64,000 nucleotides of DNA from Excoecaria cochinchinensis (taxonomy: Eukaryota; Streptophyta; Magnoliopsida; Malpighiales; Euphorbiaceae). The notes under the pieces were generated by a model. The model was not told the origin of the DNA, ran no database searches, and saw only the letters and a program-made list of their open reading frames with translations. The stretch spans positions 6,359,501 through 6,423,500 of the forward strand of contig CANTUQ010000003.1 of assembly GCA_947683425.1 (NCBI GenBank). Reading direction: 5' to 3'. The translations under genes and the position numbers were made by a program. Position 1 is the first letter of the stretch. Every line of letters begins with the position of its first letter. Of the stretch, positions 42,380 through 53,372 are shown in pieces.

Positions 42380-43624
42380 TTAAGAGCCCGTGAGGGTGAC
42401 AATCACTGAAGCACTATCAAATGTCATTTCGAAATAGGGCTTCACATCATGTCCGTTGTCCTTGAACTCGTTCTCACCCCTCGGGTGCCTCAATGTCACT
42501 ACTCCAAATTTGTCAGCTCCCACAACTTCAAAGGGTCCCTTCCACCGCGATTTCAGCTTTCCAGGAAATAACCATAGCTTGCTATCATAGAGAAGCACTT
42601 TTATTCCAGGCATAAATTCCTTCCTCATCAACTTTCGATTATGCCACTTCTTGGTATTGTCCTTGTACTTCGTGGCATGATCGTATGCCCAAAATCGGAG
42701 CTCTTCTAGCTCATTCAGCTGCAAGGACCTGTGCTTTCCTGCACTTTCAAGGTCAAAATTAAAAAAATTTGTGGCGCAGTAAGCCTTATGCTCTAATTCC
42801 ACCAGAAGGTGACAAGACTTCCCATAAACCAACCTAAAGGGAGACATCCCTATCGGCATCTTAAATGTTGTTCTATAAGCCCATAGAGCTTCATCTAGCT
42901 TAAGATACCAATCTTTCCTAGATGCATTGACCGTCCTTTCTAAAATGGCTTTTAATTCTCGGTTTGACACTTCAACCTGTCCATTAGCTTGGGCATGATA
43001 AGGGGTAGTAACCTTATGCCTAACTCCAAATTTTTTCAATAAAGCTTTAAATTGGTGGTTAACAAAGTGTTTACCACCATCGCTAATAATGGCTCCAGGG
43101 GCTCCATATCGAGTGAATATATTCTTTCTCAAGAATTCTAACACAATTTTGGCATCACTAGTCCTAGTGGCTACAGCTTCTACCCATTTGCTCACATAGT
43201 CTACTACCAATAGAATGTATTCAAACCCATAAGATACCGGAAAAGGCCCCATAAAGTCTATTCCCCACACATCAAACAACTGTACCTCAAGCATGTTGGT
43301 TAACGACATTTCATCTCTCCTAGTAATATTGCCTACCCTTTGGCATCTAACACATGTTTGAACAAATAATTTAACATCGTTAAACATTGTAGGCCAGTAA
43401 AAACCAGAAGAAAGAATTTTCGATACCGTTCTATTCGGTCCATGATGTCCATCGGCTTCCCCGCTGTGACAAGCTCTGATGATCTCTCCATTCTCTTCAT
43501 CTGGAATGCACCTTCTTAGCACTTGATCAGCACATAGGCGAAATAGATAAGGGTCATCCCAAATGTAGTGCTTCGCATCAGCCTTCAGCTTCTTTCTCTG
43601 CTGCCATGTGAATTCCTTTGGCAT
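42380..43624 (-). CDS. Athila integrase (open frame within a degenerate pol)
   Basis: Strand-transfer enzyme of an Athila-type Ty3/gypsy element, 414 residues open. It shows the zinc-binding HSGEADGHHG..CVRC region (residues about 54-94). The catalytic residues are in WGIDFMGPFP (first Asp), IISDGGKHF (second Asp) and ANGQVEVSNREL (Glu), all present. It continues into the Athila-type C-terminal domain, with GMSPFRLVYGKSCHLLVELEH, AYDHATKYKDNTKKWHN and FPGKLKSRWKGPF. The first methionine is internal to pol; the RNase H-integrase link lies in the next frame upstream (43585-43812). It is the best-kept domain of this Athila copy. Confidence 0.9.
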   Translation of the reverse strand: MPKEFTWQQRKKLKADAKHYIWDDPYLFRLCADQVLRRCIPDEENGEIIRACHSGEADGHHGPNRTVSKILSSGFYWPTMFNDVKLFVQTCVRCQRVGNITRRDEMSLTNMLEVQLFDVWGIDFMGPFPVSYGFEYILLVVDYVSKWVEAVATRTSDAKIVLEFLRKNIFTRYGAPGAIISDGGKHFVNHQFKALLKKFGVRHKVTTPYHAQANGQVEVSNRELKAILERTVNASRKDWYLKLDEALWAYRTTFKMPIGMSPFRLVYGKSCHLLVELEHKAYCATNFFNFDLESAGKHRSLQLNELEELRFWAYDHATKYKDNTKKWHNRKLMRKEFMPGIKVLLYDSKLWLFPGKLKSRWKGPFEVVGADKFGVVTLRHPRGENEFKDNGHDVKPYFEMTFDSASVIVTLTGS

Positions 43625-44553
43625 ATATCCTCTGCAAGAAAATTGGCGATATTAGCGAACCAAGGTATAGAAATTTCACACATAAATAAAGCACAAATAC
43701 GTTCATCAAAGAATAAATCTAGAATTTCCACTTTCTCAATGTGATCATTCTCCAATCTCGACAAATGATCTGCCACAAAGTTTTCTGCCCCCTTCTTATC
43801 TTTAATTTCCAAATCAAACTCTTATAAGAGGAGCACCCATCTAATAAGTCTTGGTTTTGACTCCTTCTTAGCAAACTGATGCCTCAAGGCTGCATGGTCA
43901 GACCACACCACAAGTTTTGCACCCAACAAATACGACCTGAACTTCTCGAAAGCATAAACAATTGCAAGAAGTTTCTTCTCAGTTGTGGTGTAATTAACCT
44001 GGGCTCCCGTCAAGGTATAACTCGCATAATAAACTTCATGAAACACCTTTTCCCGCTTTTGTCCAAGCACTACCCCTACTGCAAAGTCACTAGCATCACA
44101 CATTAGTTCAAAGGGCAAATTCCAATCCAGAGATATAATCACCGGGGCTAAAATAAGCCTCTGTTTCAAAGTTTCAAATGCCAGCATACAATCACTATTA
44201 TAATCAAAAGGAGCATCTTTCATCAGCAAATTAGATAAGTATTTTGCAATTTTTGAAAAATCTTTTATAAATTGACGGTAAAACCCTGCATGCCTTAAAA
44301 AACTACTAATGCCCTTGACACTTGTTGGGGGTGGTAATTTTTCTATTACTTCCACCTTGACCTTATCAATCTCTATCCCTTTCTCTGAAATTTTGTGCCC
44401 AAGCACAATGCCTTCTCTCACCATAAAGTAACATTTCTCCCAATTCAATACTAAGTTGGTCTTTTCACGCCTCCCTAGCACCGAATCAAGATGCTCTAAA
44501 CAGCTCTGAAAATCTCCTACATAAATTGTGAAATCATCTATAAACACCTCCAT
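43585..44553 (-). pseudogene. Athila RT thumb, RNase H and RNase H-integrase linker
   Basis: The 43822-44553 frame starts at the RT catalytic motif VFIDDFTIY (both Asp kept). It continues through the connection domain (FYRQFIKDFSKIAKYLSNLL) and a Ty3-type RNase H (FELMCDASDFAVGVVLGQ, YASYTLTGAQVNYTTTEKKLLAIVYAFEKFRSYLLG, VWSDHAALR). It stops after RWVLLL, where a stop replaces a codon. The next frame (43585-43812) carries the typical ...DKKGAENFVADHLSRLE sequence and runs past the first Met of the integrase frame in another register, so a frameshift separates them. Confidence 0.88.
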
Positions 44554-45142
44554 AAATTTCTTTTAAGAATCATGAAATATTGCCATCATACACCGCTGAA
44601 ACGTAGCCGGTGCATTACACAATCCAAAAGGCTTTCTCCTATATGCAAATGTGCCGTAAGGGCATGTAAAGGTTGTTTTCTCCTGATCTTCATGGGCTAT
44701 GGGGATTTCTAAATATCCCGAATACCCATCTAAAATGCAATAAAACCTATTCCCTGCTAACCTCTATAGCTTCTAATCAATGAATGGCAATGGGAAATGA
44801 TCTTTCCTAGTGGCATTATTCAGTCTTCTATAGTCTATACAAACTCTCCAACCCATAACTGTACGAGTCGGAATAAGTTTATCTAACTCATTTTTAACCA
44901 CTGTCATCCCCCCCTTTCTTAGGAACACAATGTACTGGGCTAACCCATCTACTATCAACGATTGGATAGATAATACCTGAATCAAGGAGTTTATGTACCT
45001 CCTTTTTTACCACTTCTTGCATCATTGGGTTGAGTCTCCTTTGGGTTTGAGCTACTGGTTTGCATTCCTCCTCTATCGAGACCCGGTTAGTACAGTAGCT
45101 TGGATCGATGCCCTTTAAGTCTGATTTCTCCCATCCAATTGC
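44554..45142 (-). pseudogene. Athila RT fingers and palm, broken
   Basis: Fragments on the minus strand are QRRLNPMMQEVVKKEVHKLL, SGLAQYIVFLRKGG, WRVCIDYRRLNNATRKDHFPLPFID, ILDGYSGYLEIPIA, TFTCPYGTFAYRRKPFGLCNAPATFQRCMM. A frameshift near 44920 and several stops (44770, 44566) interrupt the frame. The catalytic motif follows in the next open frame at 44550. Confidence 0.85.
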
Positions 45143-46384
45143 TTATTTGTGCTTTTTCAGCACTTTAAGCAGCATCTTTTCCTCCAAACCTGTCAATAGA
45201 GAAGAAATAATTACTGGTTTTGTCTCATTCTCTAAAATCACATATTTAAAGTGAGAAGGAAGGGGCTTAAGTTCAGAATTCGAATCCCCTTTTTTCATAT
45301 TAAGCTCTTCCTGCTGTGATTCCTCTTCTCCACATCCCTTTTCTATAGCTGCTATCACTTCTACCCCTCTCTCATCCAACTCTTCATCCTCTAAAGAATG
45401 TATTAAGCCCACATTCGATGAATCATCTAGCAACCCATTCTCTTGAGCTTCCTCTACACATTCGTCTATTGTATTTACAAAATAGGCTGACTCCTCCAAA
45501 TCACTTGACGGATATTTCTTAGCCTTATTCATGTCTACCACTAACTCCTCATTATTGAACCGTAGGGTGACTATTTTACTATGTACATCAATCAAAGCTT
45601 TCACCGTATTCAAAAACGTTCTCCCCACAATGAGTGGTACCTTTCGATCCTCTTCCATCTCTATTACCACAAAAACCACTGTGAAAATGAATTTTCCCAC
45701 CTTCACCAGCAAGTCCTCAATTACCCCTTTTGGTCTCCTTACCGTCCTATTTGCAAGTTGGAGTCTCATTCCCATCTTCTTGAGCTCTCCAAGATTAAGT
45801 TTTCTGCATATAGAATACAACATAAAATTAATGCTAGCACCTAGTTCACACAGAGCACTTCTATAAAACTTTTCACCAATTTCACAGGGTAATGTGAAAC
45901 TACCTGGATGCTTGAGTTTTTTAGGAATCTTATTCATAATTATAGCACTGTAATTTTTTGTGAGCTGTGCAGTTCCATGCCCTTCTAATTTCTTTTTGTT
46001 TGAACATAATTCTTTCATGAAATTTGCATAATTACGCATGTGAGCTAAGGCTTCAGCAAAAGGTAAATTAATGTGCAGTTTCTTAAACATCTCTAGAAAC
46101 CTATCTAATTTCTCATTTTTCTTTTCTTTCCTAGCTATAGCAGGAAATGGCAGCCTATTTATATCGAGATCCTCTACTTTGGGGTTCACTAGACTCTTAC
46201 CCTTATCAATTATAGGAGCATTCTCATTTACCTCTACCCTAGAGTTAAAGTCACTTACCTTCCGTGTTAGCTCCTCCTTACTTGAAGATGGTGAAGATGT
46301 TTTATCTTTCTCTTCTCTTTGTGCTACCTCCTTGCCACTCCTCAACGTGATAGCTTTTGCCTCTTCCTTGGGATTCCGGTCCAC
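45143..46384 (-). pseudogene. Athila gag C-terminus and aspartic protease region
   Basis: A 413-residue open frame. It begins in the Athila gag tail (NPKEEAKAITLRSGKEV), passes an acidic/basic linker and the LPFAEALAHMRNYANFMKEL segment, then the retropepsin-like region. The usual active-site text CDLGASINLMP reads CELGASINFML here, so the catalytic Asp is Glu. The fold otherwise continues: GELKKMGMRLQLANRTVRRPKGVIEDLLVKVG, VIEMEEDRKVPLIVGRTFL. The frame ends in an acidic stretch before RT. With the altered active site, protease activity is doubtful even though the frame is open. Confidence 0.85.
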
Positions 46385-47440
46385 ATTCGAAGGAAAAGTT
46401 CCTAGTTATCTATGAGATATAGAAGTTGCAAGTTGACCCAATTGCGTTTCCAAGTTCCTCATGGAAGCGTTTTGATTCTGGTTCCACTGCACTTAAGACT
46501 TTCACCTCGCTTCTTGGTTAGCTATGAATTATTGCTGGCTATTTACAAACTATTGTTGTCTATTCATGAAGCTAGCCAGCATATCTTAAAGATTAGGTTT
46601 CTTTTCTTGCATAGGTGGTCTCAGTTGATATCCAGGTGGGTGATAAGCTTGAGATTGGGCCTGATTTGAACCTTGACCTGGGTGGTGATGTGGTAGATAT
46701 GGGGTCTGGAAATTAGTGGATTCTTGAGGTCGGTATGAATGGCTGTGGTTTTGATGAATGTTTTGGTTGAAGGGAGCTCTTACTTATGGTTGGGAAGATG
46801 AAGCATTCTGATTTTCATCCTTCCAAGAGAAGTTTGGGTGACTCCTCCAACTCGAATTATATGTATTACTGTAGGGGTCATTTTTCTGATAATCTCCTAC
46901 AACATTCATAACTCCCATTGCTTCACCCTTTTCAATATATTGCCCTGGTTCATAGAGCCCACTCTCTTGAGAAAAAGAGGCTACATTCCGTACCTTTAAC
47001 CCATTCATCTCTTTCTGCATCAACTCTATCTGTGCCTTCAGCACTAACACTTCATCCACATTATGTAATCCTTACCTTTTAGGAACTGATCTAGGGGCAA
47101 CCCATTGAGAATAATTTGCTGCCATCTCATCGAACAAATGGAAAGCTTCTTTCGATAGCCTATTCATAAAAGAGCCTCCCGATGATGCATCCAATAGAGA
47201 TCTTGTCTGAGGTGTAACTGCAGAATAGAATATTATCATCAGATGATAAATAGCTATCTCATGTTGTGGGCAGCTTCTCAATAACCTCCTAAACCTCTCC
47301 CAAGCCTCATAAAATGGCTCATCATTCATTTGGTTAAAGCCCATAATGCTGTTACGGATCTTTGCAGTCTTAGTAGGAGGGAAAATCTCATTAGAAACTT
47401 CTCTTGCAACTGGTCCCATGACCTAATTGATTGTAACTGC
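46385..47440 (-). pseudogene. gag: Athila gag, frameshifted
   Basis: The core domain is in the 47072-47419 frame: FPPTKTAKIRNSIMGF, YEAWERFRRLLRSCPQHEI, LLDASSGGSFMNRLSKEAFHLFDEMA. The piece just upstream (SWDQLQEKFLMRF) is in another frame, so the Met at 47419 is not the true start. The tail at 46784-47059 and beyond is Gln/Asn/Ser-rich with stops and includes NLETQLGQLATSI, typical of Athila. Gag-like text stops at about 47440; the next 75 bases to the Tat insertion do not look like gag, so the N-terminal half is missing. Confidence 0.85.
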
Positions 47441-47514
47441 ATCCTCTGTTGCAATTTGTGCTATTGCATGTGTTTTGCTGGCCTCATCTCAGCTTGCACG
47501 ATGTGCGATGCAGT

Positions 47515-49489
47515 TGTGACGCGTGCCAAAATTGCGGCCGCCCCTTTGACCGCCCGCTCGAGGGCGATCTGGCATTTGAGGTCCGTTGACAACTTGCAAC
47601 AAATTACAAGTGCGTCTATTTTGGGCAACAAGGAGGTTTCATGGAGTCGCCACCCAATAAAACATTGGGAAAGTTTCTCTCGCCTCGAAGAGCCTAAGAC
47701 TGCGCTTATTATCCATTTTGGGCCAACCAAAGGGGTCTTGGAGGGTAAACCTCTCTCCCAAAGGAGCCTAGGATTAATGTCTAAGTCTCGTGACACAAGA
47801 GGTGTCTTGGAGGGTAAACCTCCAGCCTCGTTGAGCCCAAAGACCAGAGATGGGTTCGGGACTTCTCATCTATTTCTACCTTGATTAATTTTACAATTTC
47901 GTTTTGAATTTATTAGTTCGCTCTCTCTCTACACGATGCAATTTTAATTTAAAAGCGCAAATATTCACATTGAAAGCAGTAAAATATAAAAAGTAAATTA
48001 CAATAATACTAGGAGCAGAATACAACTCCCATTAAAAATGCGAACATACATAAAATCGGGGAATTTATTAATTATGAGGACTTTGGTCCCCGCATGTGTA
48101 TTTAAAGAAAACATTTTGAACGTGGCGATTTTATTTGGGATGAAAACTAGGACATTGGTCCCATTTATTATGAAAAATCGAAGTTTAATTTAGTAAAAAT
48201 ATTTTTGTGATTTTTATTTGGGCGTGCATAAAAAAACATTTTACTTAATGAATATATACAAGGAAATTAAAAATATAAACAAAATGAGAATTAAAATGTG
48301 CAATGAAAATACCAAACCCCGCATCTCCTCCAGCACGTGCATGGATGCTCAAATGAGAATAAAATAATGATTTGCAACCAAAAATAAAAAAGAAATTCAT
48401 GTTAGAAATTAACCCAAAGAAATAATATGACATAAAAGATAATATGTATGATGAAATATAACATGCATAAAATATTATAACATGCATAAGAATAATTATG
48501 ATGCAATTTAACATGCATAAGAATAAAAAATAACCATGTTCAACATATCAAATAATTAATTATAATAATATTGATATGTACAAAAAAATTTGTCATGAAA
48601 ATAATATAATAGAATTTAAAAGAATTTACTTGTTATATGAACAATTAAAGATAAAACAAGAAGAAAATTATGAGGACTAAAAGGATTTACATTTTTAAAA
48701 GTTAATTGGAAACAAAAGAAATTAAAATCAACAAGAGAATTAAGGAGTTAAGCCATGAATAATTACCCTAAAATTTAATCTTGAAGAATTGAAGGTAGAA
48801 GTATTGAATTCCTTGTCTTTCTCTTGTGAAAATCCTTGAAAAATAGCTTGGAAACTTGAAAAATAACCCTTGGAAGCAAATCTGTAAGATTGATTTTTTC
48901 TCTCAACTTAAAAGCTCAAAAATTCAGTTTTTTCTCTCTAAAATGTTCTTCCCCCTTTCTGAATTTTTTCTCCCCTTTTTTACCTAAAAAACGACTCAAA
49001 AATCACCCAAAACCGTCCAAAAACGGTTAAAAATCGAGTGGGGGTCGAAAAATGGGCTAAAATGGGGTGAAAGTGGGCAAAAGTCGGCGAAAGTGGGCGA
49101 CTATGCGCGAGAAACGCGCGCAGTGTGCACACGAAGTGAGCGACGCCCTGGGCATCGCTCGCGCAGTCGAGCGCTCGTCGAGCGCTTGCTTGCGCGCGCC
49201 GCCCAGTGCCCGGACAGGCGCTCTGCGCATGCCCAGCACGCTGCCGCGCCCCGACCTTCGCGAAAACTACCCTTTTTCTATAATAATTTTATATAAAATA
49301 CCCTTAACCTAAAATACACTTTTTCTTCTCCAAAATAATTTTAAAGATATTTTTAAAATACACTTTTTACTCATCAAAAAGACAAGGAAAATCACTTCAG
49401 ATCTCCAATCTTTTTGCCTATAAGCCGGCGTAGCTAAATTTCATCATCGGGTAATCCTGATCAAGGCTACTCGGGACCTGGTGTCTACA
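47515..49489 (-). mobile_element. Tat 3' LTR
   Basis: On the minus strand it starts TGTAGACACC (49489) and ends CGCGTCACA (47515). It is AT-rich through 47940-48980, then has a GC-rich block (49080-49260) with a GAGCGACGCCC / GGGCATCGCTC hairpin at 49138-49160. It aligns throughout with 58327-60279. The frames at 47330-47884 and 47461-47796 cross the LTR end and are not genes. Confidence 0.92.
49138..49160. repeat. GC-rich hairpin in the Tat 3' LTR
   Basis: GAGCGACGCCC and GGGCATCGCTC pair over 11 bases with one mismatch and a one-base centre. The partner LTR has the perfect version at 59917-59939. Further GC-rich inverted words (GAGCGCTCGTCGAGCGC) follow. Confidence 0.85.
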
Positions 49490-49520
49490 GTTGCCCCCAA
49501 TTTTGGGGAGGCTAGTGCAT
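49490..49520 (-). promoter_or_regulatory. Tat polypurine-like tract
   Basis: On the minus strand the bases before the 3' LTR read CCTCCCCAAAATTGGGGGCAAC and then TGTAGACACC. The short purine run TTGGGGG just before the LTR is the likely plus-strand primer. Confidence 0.65.
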
Positions 49521-49639
49521 GGGTGCCTAGGTGAGCCAAAATTCAGGAAAATGAAAGAAGCGCATACCTAAAGCGGCGACCTTCCAGCTGGACGAAGTTA
49601 TGAGAATAGTTGTTGCCGTGTTATAGGCAGGCTGTCTCT

Positions 49640-49975
49640 TGGTTGTAACGGGTGATGCCGTGGGCGCGCTAACCTCTTGTGGGTGGCACCGCTATTGTGC
49701 TAACCATTGTGAGTTGGTAATGCCGTGGTCGTGCTAATCTCTTGTGGGTAGTGCCACTATCGTGCTAACTGCTGTGAATTGGTAGTGCTGTGGTTGTGCT
49801 AACCTCTTGTGGGTAGTGCTGCCATCGTGCTAACCGCTGTGAATTGGTAGTGCCGTGGTTGTGCTAACCTCTTGTGGGTAGTGCCGCCATCGTGCTAACC
49901 ACTGTGCCCTGTTAGTGTCGTGGTCGTGCAAACCTCTTGTGGGTAGTGCCACCATCGTGCTAACCGCTGTGAATT
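49640..49975. repeat. 65-bp minisatellite in the Tat 3' UTR
   Basis: About five tandem units of 64-66 bp, each with 'cctcttgtgggtagtgcc', 'atcgtgctaac', 'gctgtgaattg' and 'ggtagtgccgtggt', diverging by a few bases each. Tat/Ogre elements are known to carry fast-changing tandem repeats in the 3' UTR that can seed satellites. Confidence 0.9.
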
Positions 49976-51065
49976 TTGAAGCTGTGACCTTTTGGACGTT
50001 AGGACTGATGTCGTCACTCGGCTTTTGTTGGTGTTCCCTGCCAATTTCTCCTGCAATATTGTATGCGTAGGGATATACAAGAAATCATGTGTGTATGATA
50101 TGGAATGCAAATTCTTGCAAAAATATATAGATCATGCTCTAGGTGGTCCGAGGTTTGCTGAGGTTATAGCTTGTCTGTTCTTCCATGCCCTCGGAATCCT
50201 GAGGATTGTCGACAAGTTTTCTGAAAGAGACGTCCAGTGTACATCCTTTGCCCCCTTGGTCAATGATCATTTACCCGGGATTCTGATTCATGTTCTGTGT
50301 TGTATGTTATCTGATTGAAAGAGGTTCATTTGAAATAATGCCGCCTTATCGCTCCAGGCATTGAGCGTCATTGTTTTAAAGGTAATGCGTCCCTTGTGGA
50401 TTTTCACACTAGCTTTTATTTGCGGGAAATGCGTCCCTTAAGGGATTTTCACACCACCCTTTGCCTAATTTTTGCCTAGAATGGACCCAACCCAATCCAG
50501 CAGCTTTTGTTTATTTCATTTTTTTTTGTAGGGCAGACTGCCCGTTCCCGAGTTTTCGCCCTGCCCTTTGGCCTAACTTTTGCTTAGAGAGCCAGTTACG
50601 GCTTTCATCTCTAACGACTTTTTTTTTCGGAGAAGGTTATCATCAAAGCTTCTGTTAAGAGCAAATAGCACATATCCGATGAAGTGACTGAGCAATAATC
50701 ATTAGATGAACAATTGGTATATCTCTTTTTAAGACAGAACTAAAAGATCAATAAAAATATATTCTTTTATTCATTGCAAAATTGTGTACATTTCTATATG
50801 ATTTCATCATACATAATTTTCATTTGACAAGAATTCAAAAGCTTATGACTACACCTAATCTGGGAGTGGATTTTGTCAGCATTAAACTCCTGTTATCAAT
50901 CGGCCCTCTCGGGTTTTCTCGACTTAATATTTTCTCTTGGCCCTTAATTTTTGCCCAGGATGCCTTTTTTCTGGTTTTCAGCAGGGCGCCCAATTTTAGC
51001 AAGGCCGCCTTTTTTTAGGTTTTCGACCCGCGAGGCATTTATTCTCTTCTTTTTATTTTTGGTCT
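49976..51065 (-). other. Tat 3' UTR
   Basis: Non-coding sequence after the integrase stop. A roughly 100-bp imperfect duplication lies at 50380-50600 ('aatgcgtcccttg...gattttcacac' twice, then 'gcctaa(t/c)ttttgc(c/t)tag' twice). The small plus-strand frames have no support. Confidence 0.7.
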
Positions 51066-52238
51066 TTAGCAATGGAACCTTTTAAGTCTATCTACATTGA
51101 TCGGGTCCTTGAACTCATTCCCATCACTGTCTACCAAAATTGCTGCCCCTTTTGTTAGCAGCTTCTTCAAAACGAACGGACCTTCCCAGGTGGGCCTGAA
51201 TTTTTCGCGTATGTCCGGCACTCCCAGCCTCATCATCTTAAAGACCAAATCCCCCTCCTTCAACGGGTGCTTTCGTACTTTCTTGCCAAATGACCGAGCT
51301 AACCTTTTCTGATAAACTTGATTGTGGTAATAGGCCCGCAACCTATCTTCATCTAGCAAATTTAGCTGTGACAAATGTTGTTGCGCCCATTCTGTCTCTG
51401 GAATCTCGACTTCCATGACCACCCTCAAAGACCTCAACTCAATTTCAGCCGGTAGGACTGCTTCAGTTCCATATACCAGAGAGAATGGTGTTGCCCCTGC
51501 AGAGGTTCTGATTGTAGTTCTATATCCCCAAAGTGCGAAGGGTAACTTTTCAGCCTAGTCTTTATAGCTCTGAACCATCTTGGCCAATATCCGCTTCACA
51601 TTCTTGTTCGCTGCATCAACTGCACCGTTTGCTTGAGGACAGTAGGGAGAAGACTTGTGATGTTGGATCTCGTATTTCTGGAGCATCTATTTAGTTTTTG
51701 CCAGAAATTGCACCCCATTATCAGACATAATGTGATGTGGGAGACCATATCTGCATATCAGATTTCGCTCGATGAATTTAGCCATGTCCCTTGCATCAAC
51801 CTTCTTCAAAGATTCAGCTTCAACCCACTTAGTGAAGTAGTCAATGGCAACTATAATAAATCTGTGCCCATTAGAAGCTGTAGGATGGATCTCGCCTATG
51901 ATGTCTATTCCCCAAGCTGCAAATGGCCATGGAGATGTCAAGTTATATAACTCTGAAACTGGCACATGCCTCAAGTTCGCATACTGTTGGCAAAACTGGC
52001 ATTGCTTCACAAATTTTGAACAATCCGTGTCCATCGTGAGCCAATAAAACCCTTGGCGCATGATCTTCTTTGCTAAGGCTAAGCCATTCATGTGAGCTCC
52101 ATAGATCCCGGCATGAACCTCTTCCATAACTCTTTTAGCTGCTTTCTCCGCGAGACATCTTAGCTGGATACCATCAGCTTGCCTTTTGTACAAAGTGCCA
52201 TTAACACTGATGAATTGAGTGGATAACTTCCTGATCAT
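51066..52238 (-). pseudogene. Tat integrase, broken
   Basis: Two frames: 51687-52238 holds the zinc-binding region (EVHAGIYGAHMNG..CQFCQ), the first Asp (WGIDIIGEI) and the second Asp (IMSDNGVQF); 51066-51437 holds the C-terminal domain (VRKHPLKEGDLVFKMMRLG, WEGPFVLKKLL). Between them, at 51438-51686, the frame continues with stops and includes CPQANGAVDAANKN. The catalytic Glu of that motif is Asp in this copy (usual form GAVEAANKN). A stop directly follows ...FLAKTK at 51687. Confidence 0.88.
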
Positions 52239-52292
52239 TCTTTGATCCTTCTCAGTGGCTTCCTTTGGAAAGACTGACCTTTTTAAGTAATT

Positions 52293-52793
52293 TTAAATGT
52301 CATAGTACCATGGATTTCCATCGTTGGTCTCGACGTCCATCACCTGCTCAGCTTCAAAGCAAGGCCTTCTTGAGCTAGAGATTAGCATGGGTTTCATCGC
52401 AACTCCTGTTGGATTATCCCACATAGAAACTAAAGTTGCTAGAGCATCAGCTAACTGATTTTCGTCTCTGGGGATGAAGTGAAAAGTGCAAGTCTCAAAC
52501 TGGCTGCTCAACATTCTCAAGTGCTTCACATAAGGCAACAGCCTTTCTTCCTTGACTGACCACTCCCTTCTGATCTGATGAATTACCAAGGAAGAGTCTC
52601 CAAATACTTCCGTGATCTTTGCCCCCAGAGCGAGTAATGCTTCCAATCCAAAGATGCAAGCTTCATATTCTGCTTCATTATTGGTTGCCTTATACCTCAG
52701 CTTCTTAGCCAATGGTAGCCTTTCACCATCCGGGGTCGTAAGAATAATTCCTGCTCCTGCCCCTTTACTGTTTACTACCCCATCAAAGAATAG
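52293..52793 (-). pseudogene. Tat second RNase H (archaeal/plant-type)
   Basis: A second RNase H located between the Ty3-type RNase H and integrase, the hallmark of the Tat lineage. Visible residues are LFFDG near 52790, then the 52293-52712 frame with ATNNEAEYEACIFGLEALLALGA, VFGDSSLVIHQIRREW and HFIPRDENQLADALATL. These carry the acidic positions expected of an active enzyme. A stop after ...VQGW separates it from the first RNase H. Confidence 0.88.
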
Positions 52794-53330
52794 CTACCAC
52801 CCTTGCACTGCTATGGCCATGACATCTTCATCCGGGAAATTATACTCAAACTGGTCTCCCTCAATAGGATGCTCGGCTAAGAATTCTGCTACAGCTCTTC
52901 CTTTAATATTTTTCTTGGTTATGTATTCAATGTCGAACTCCTGCAACAGCAGTAACCGTCTTCCCATCTTCCCTAATAGAGAGGGTGCTTCTTGGAGGTA
53001 TCTAAGAGGATTATGTTTTTCTACTACCTGTACCCTAAAGGAATGAAAGTAGTGTCGCAACTTCTTAGAAGCCCAGATAACTGCTAAACAAATCTTCTCC
53101 ACCTCTACATATTTAGCTTCATATGGTAAGAACTTCTTGCTAAGATAGTAAACCGTAAACTCCACACCAAAATCATCTTCTTGAGACATCATAGCACCTA
53201 CTGAATTATCTTCCACTGCTAGGTACAGGATTAGTGGCTTGGCACGGCGTGGTGGTCTTAATACTGGAGGATTTAACAGATACTCCTTAATGGTGTCAAA
53301 TGCCAGTTGATAGTCATCGTTCCATATCAC
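52794..53330 (-). pseudogene. Tat first RNase H (Ty3-type)
   Basis: A 178-residue frame: LILYLAVEDNSVGAMMSQED, FTVYYLSKKFLPYEAKYVEVEKICLAVIWASKKLRHYF, VVEKHNPLRYL, GRAVAEFLAEHP. The first catalytic Asp of the usual LYLAVSDxAVGA-like text is replaced or shifted here (AVEDNSVGA). The HNPLRY position normally reads TDxPLR, suggesting loss of another acidic residue. Confidence 0.82.
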
Positions 53331-53372
53331 CGGCTGATTCTTCCTAAGAAGCTTGAAAATAGGCTCACATAC

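Noticed and set aside
47330..47884. A 184-residue plus-strand frame and a 111-residue minus-strand frame over 47461-47796
   Set aside because: Both cross the end of the Tat LTR, and related frames occur at the other Tat LTR copies. They are LTR sequence, not a gene.
49067..49312. Arg/Ala-rich frames in the Tat LTR GC island (also 59669-60091)
   Set aside because: They arise from the GC-rich hairpin block, on both strands and in several frames; there is no coding pattern.
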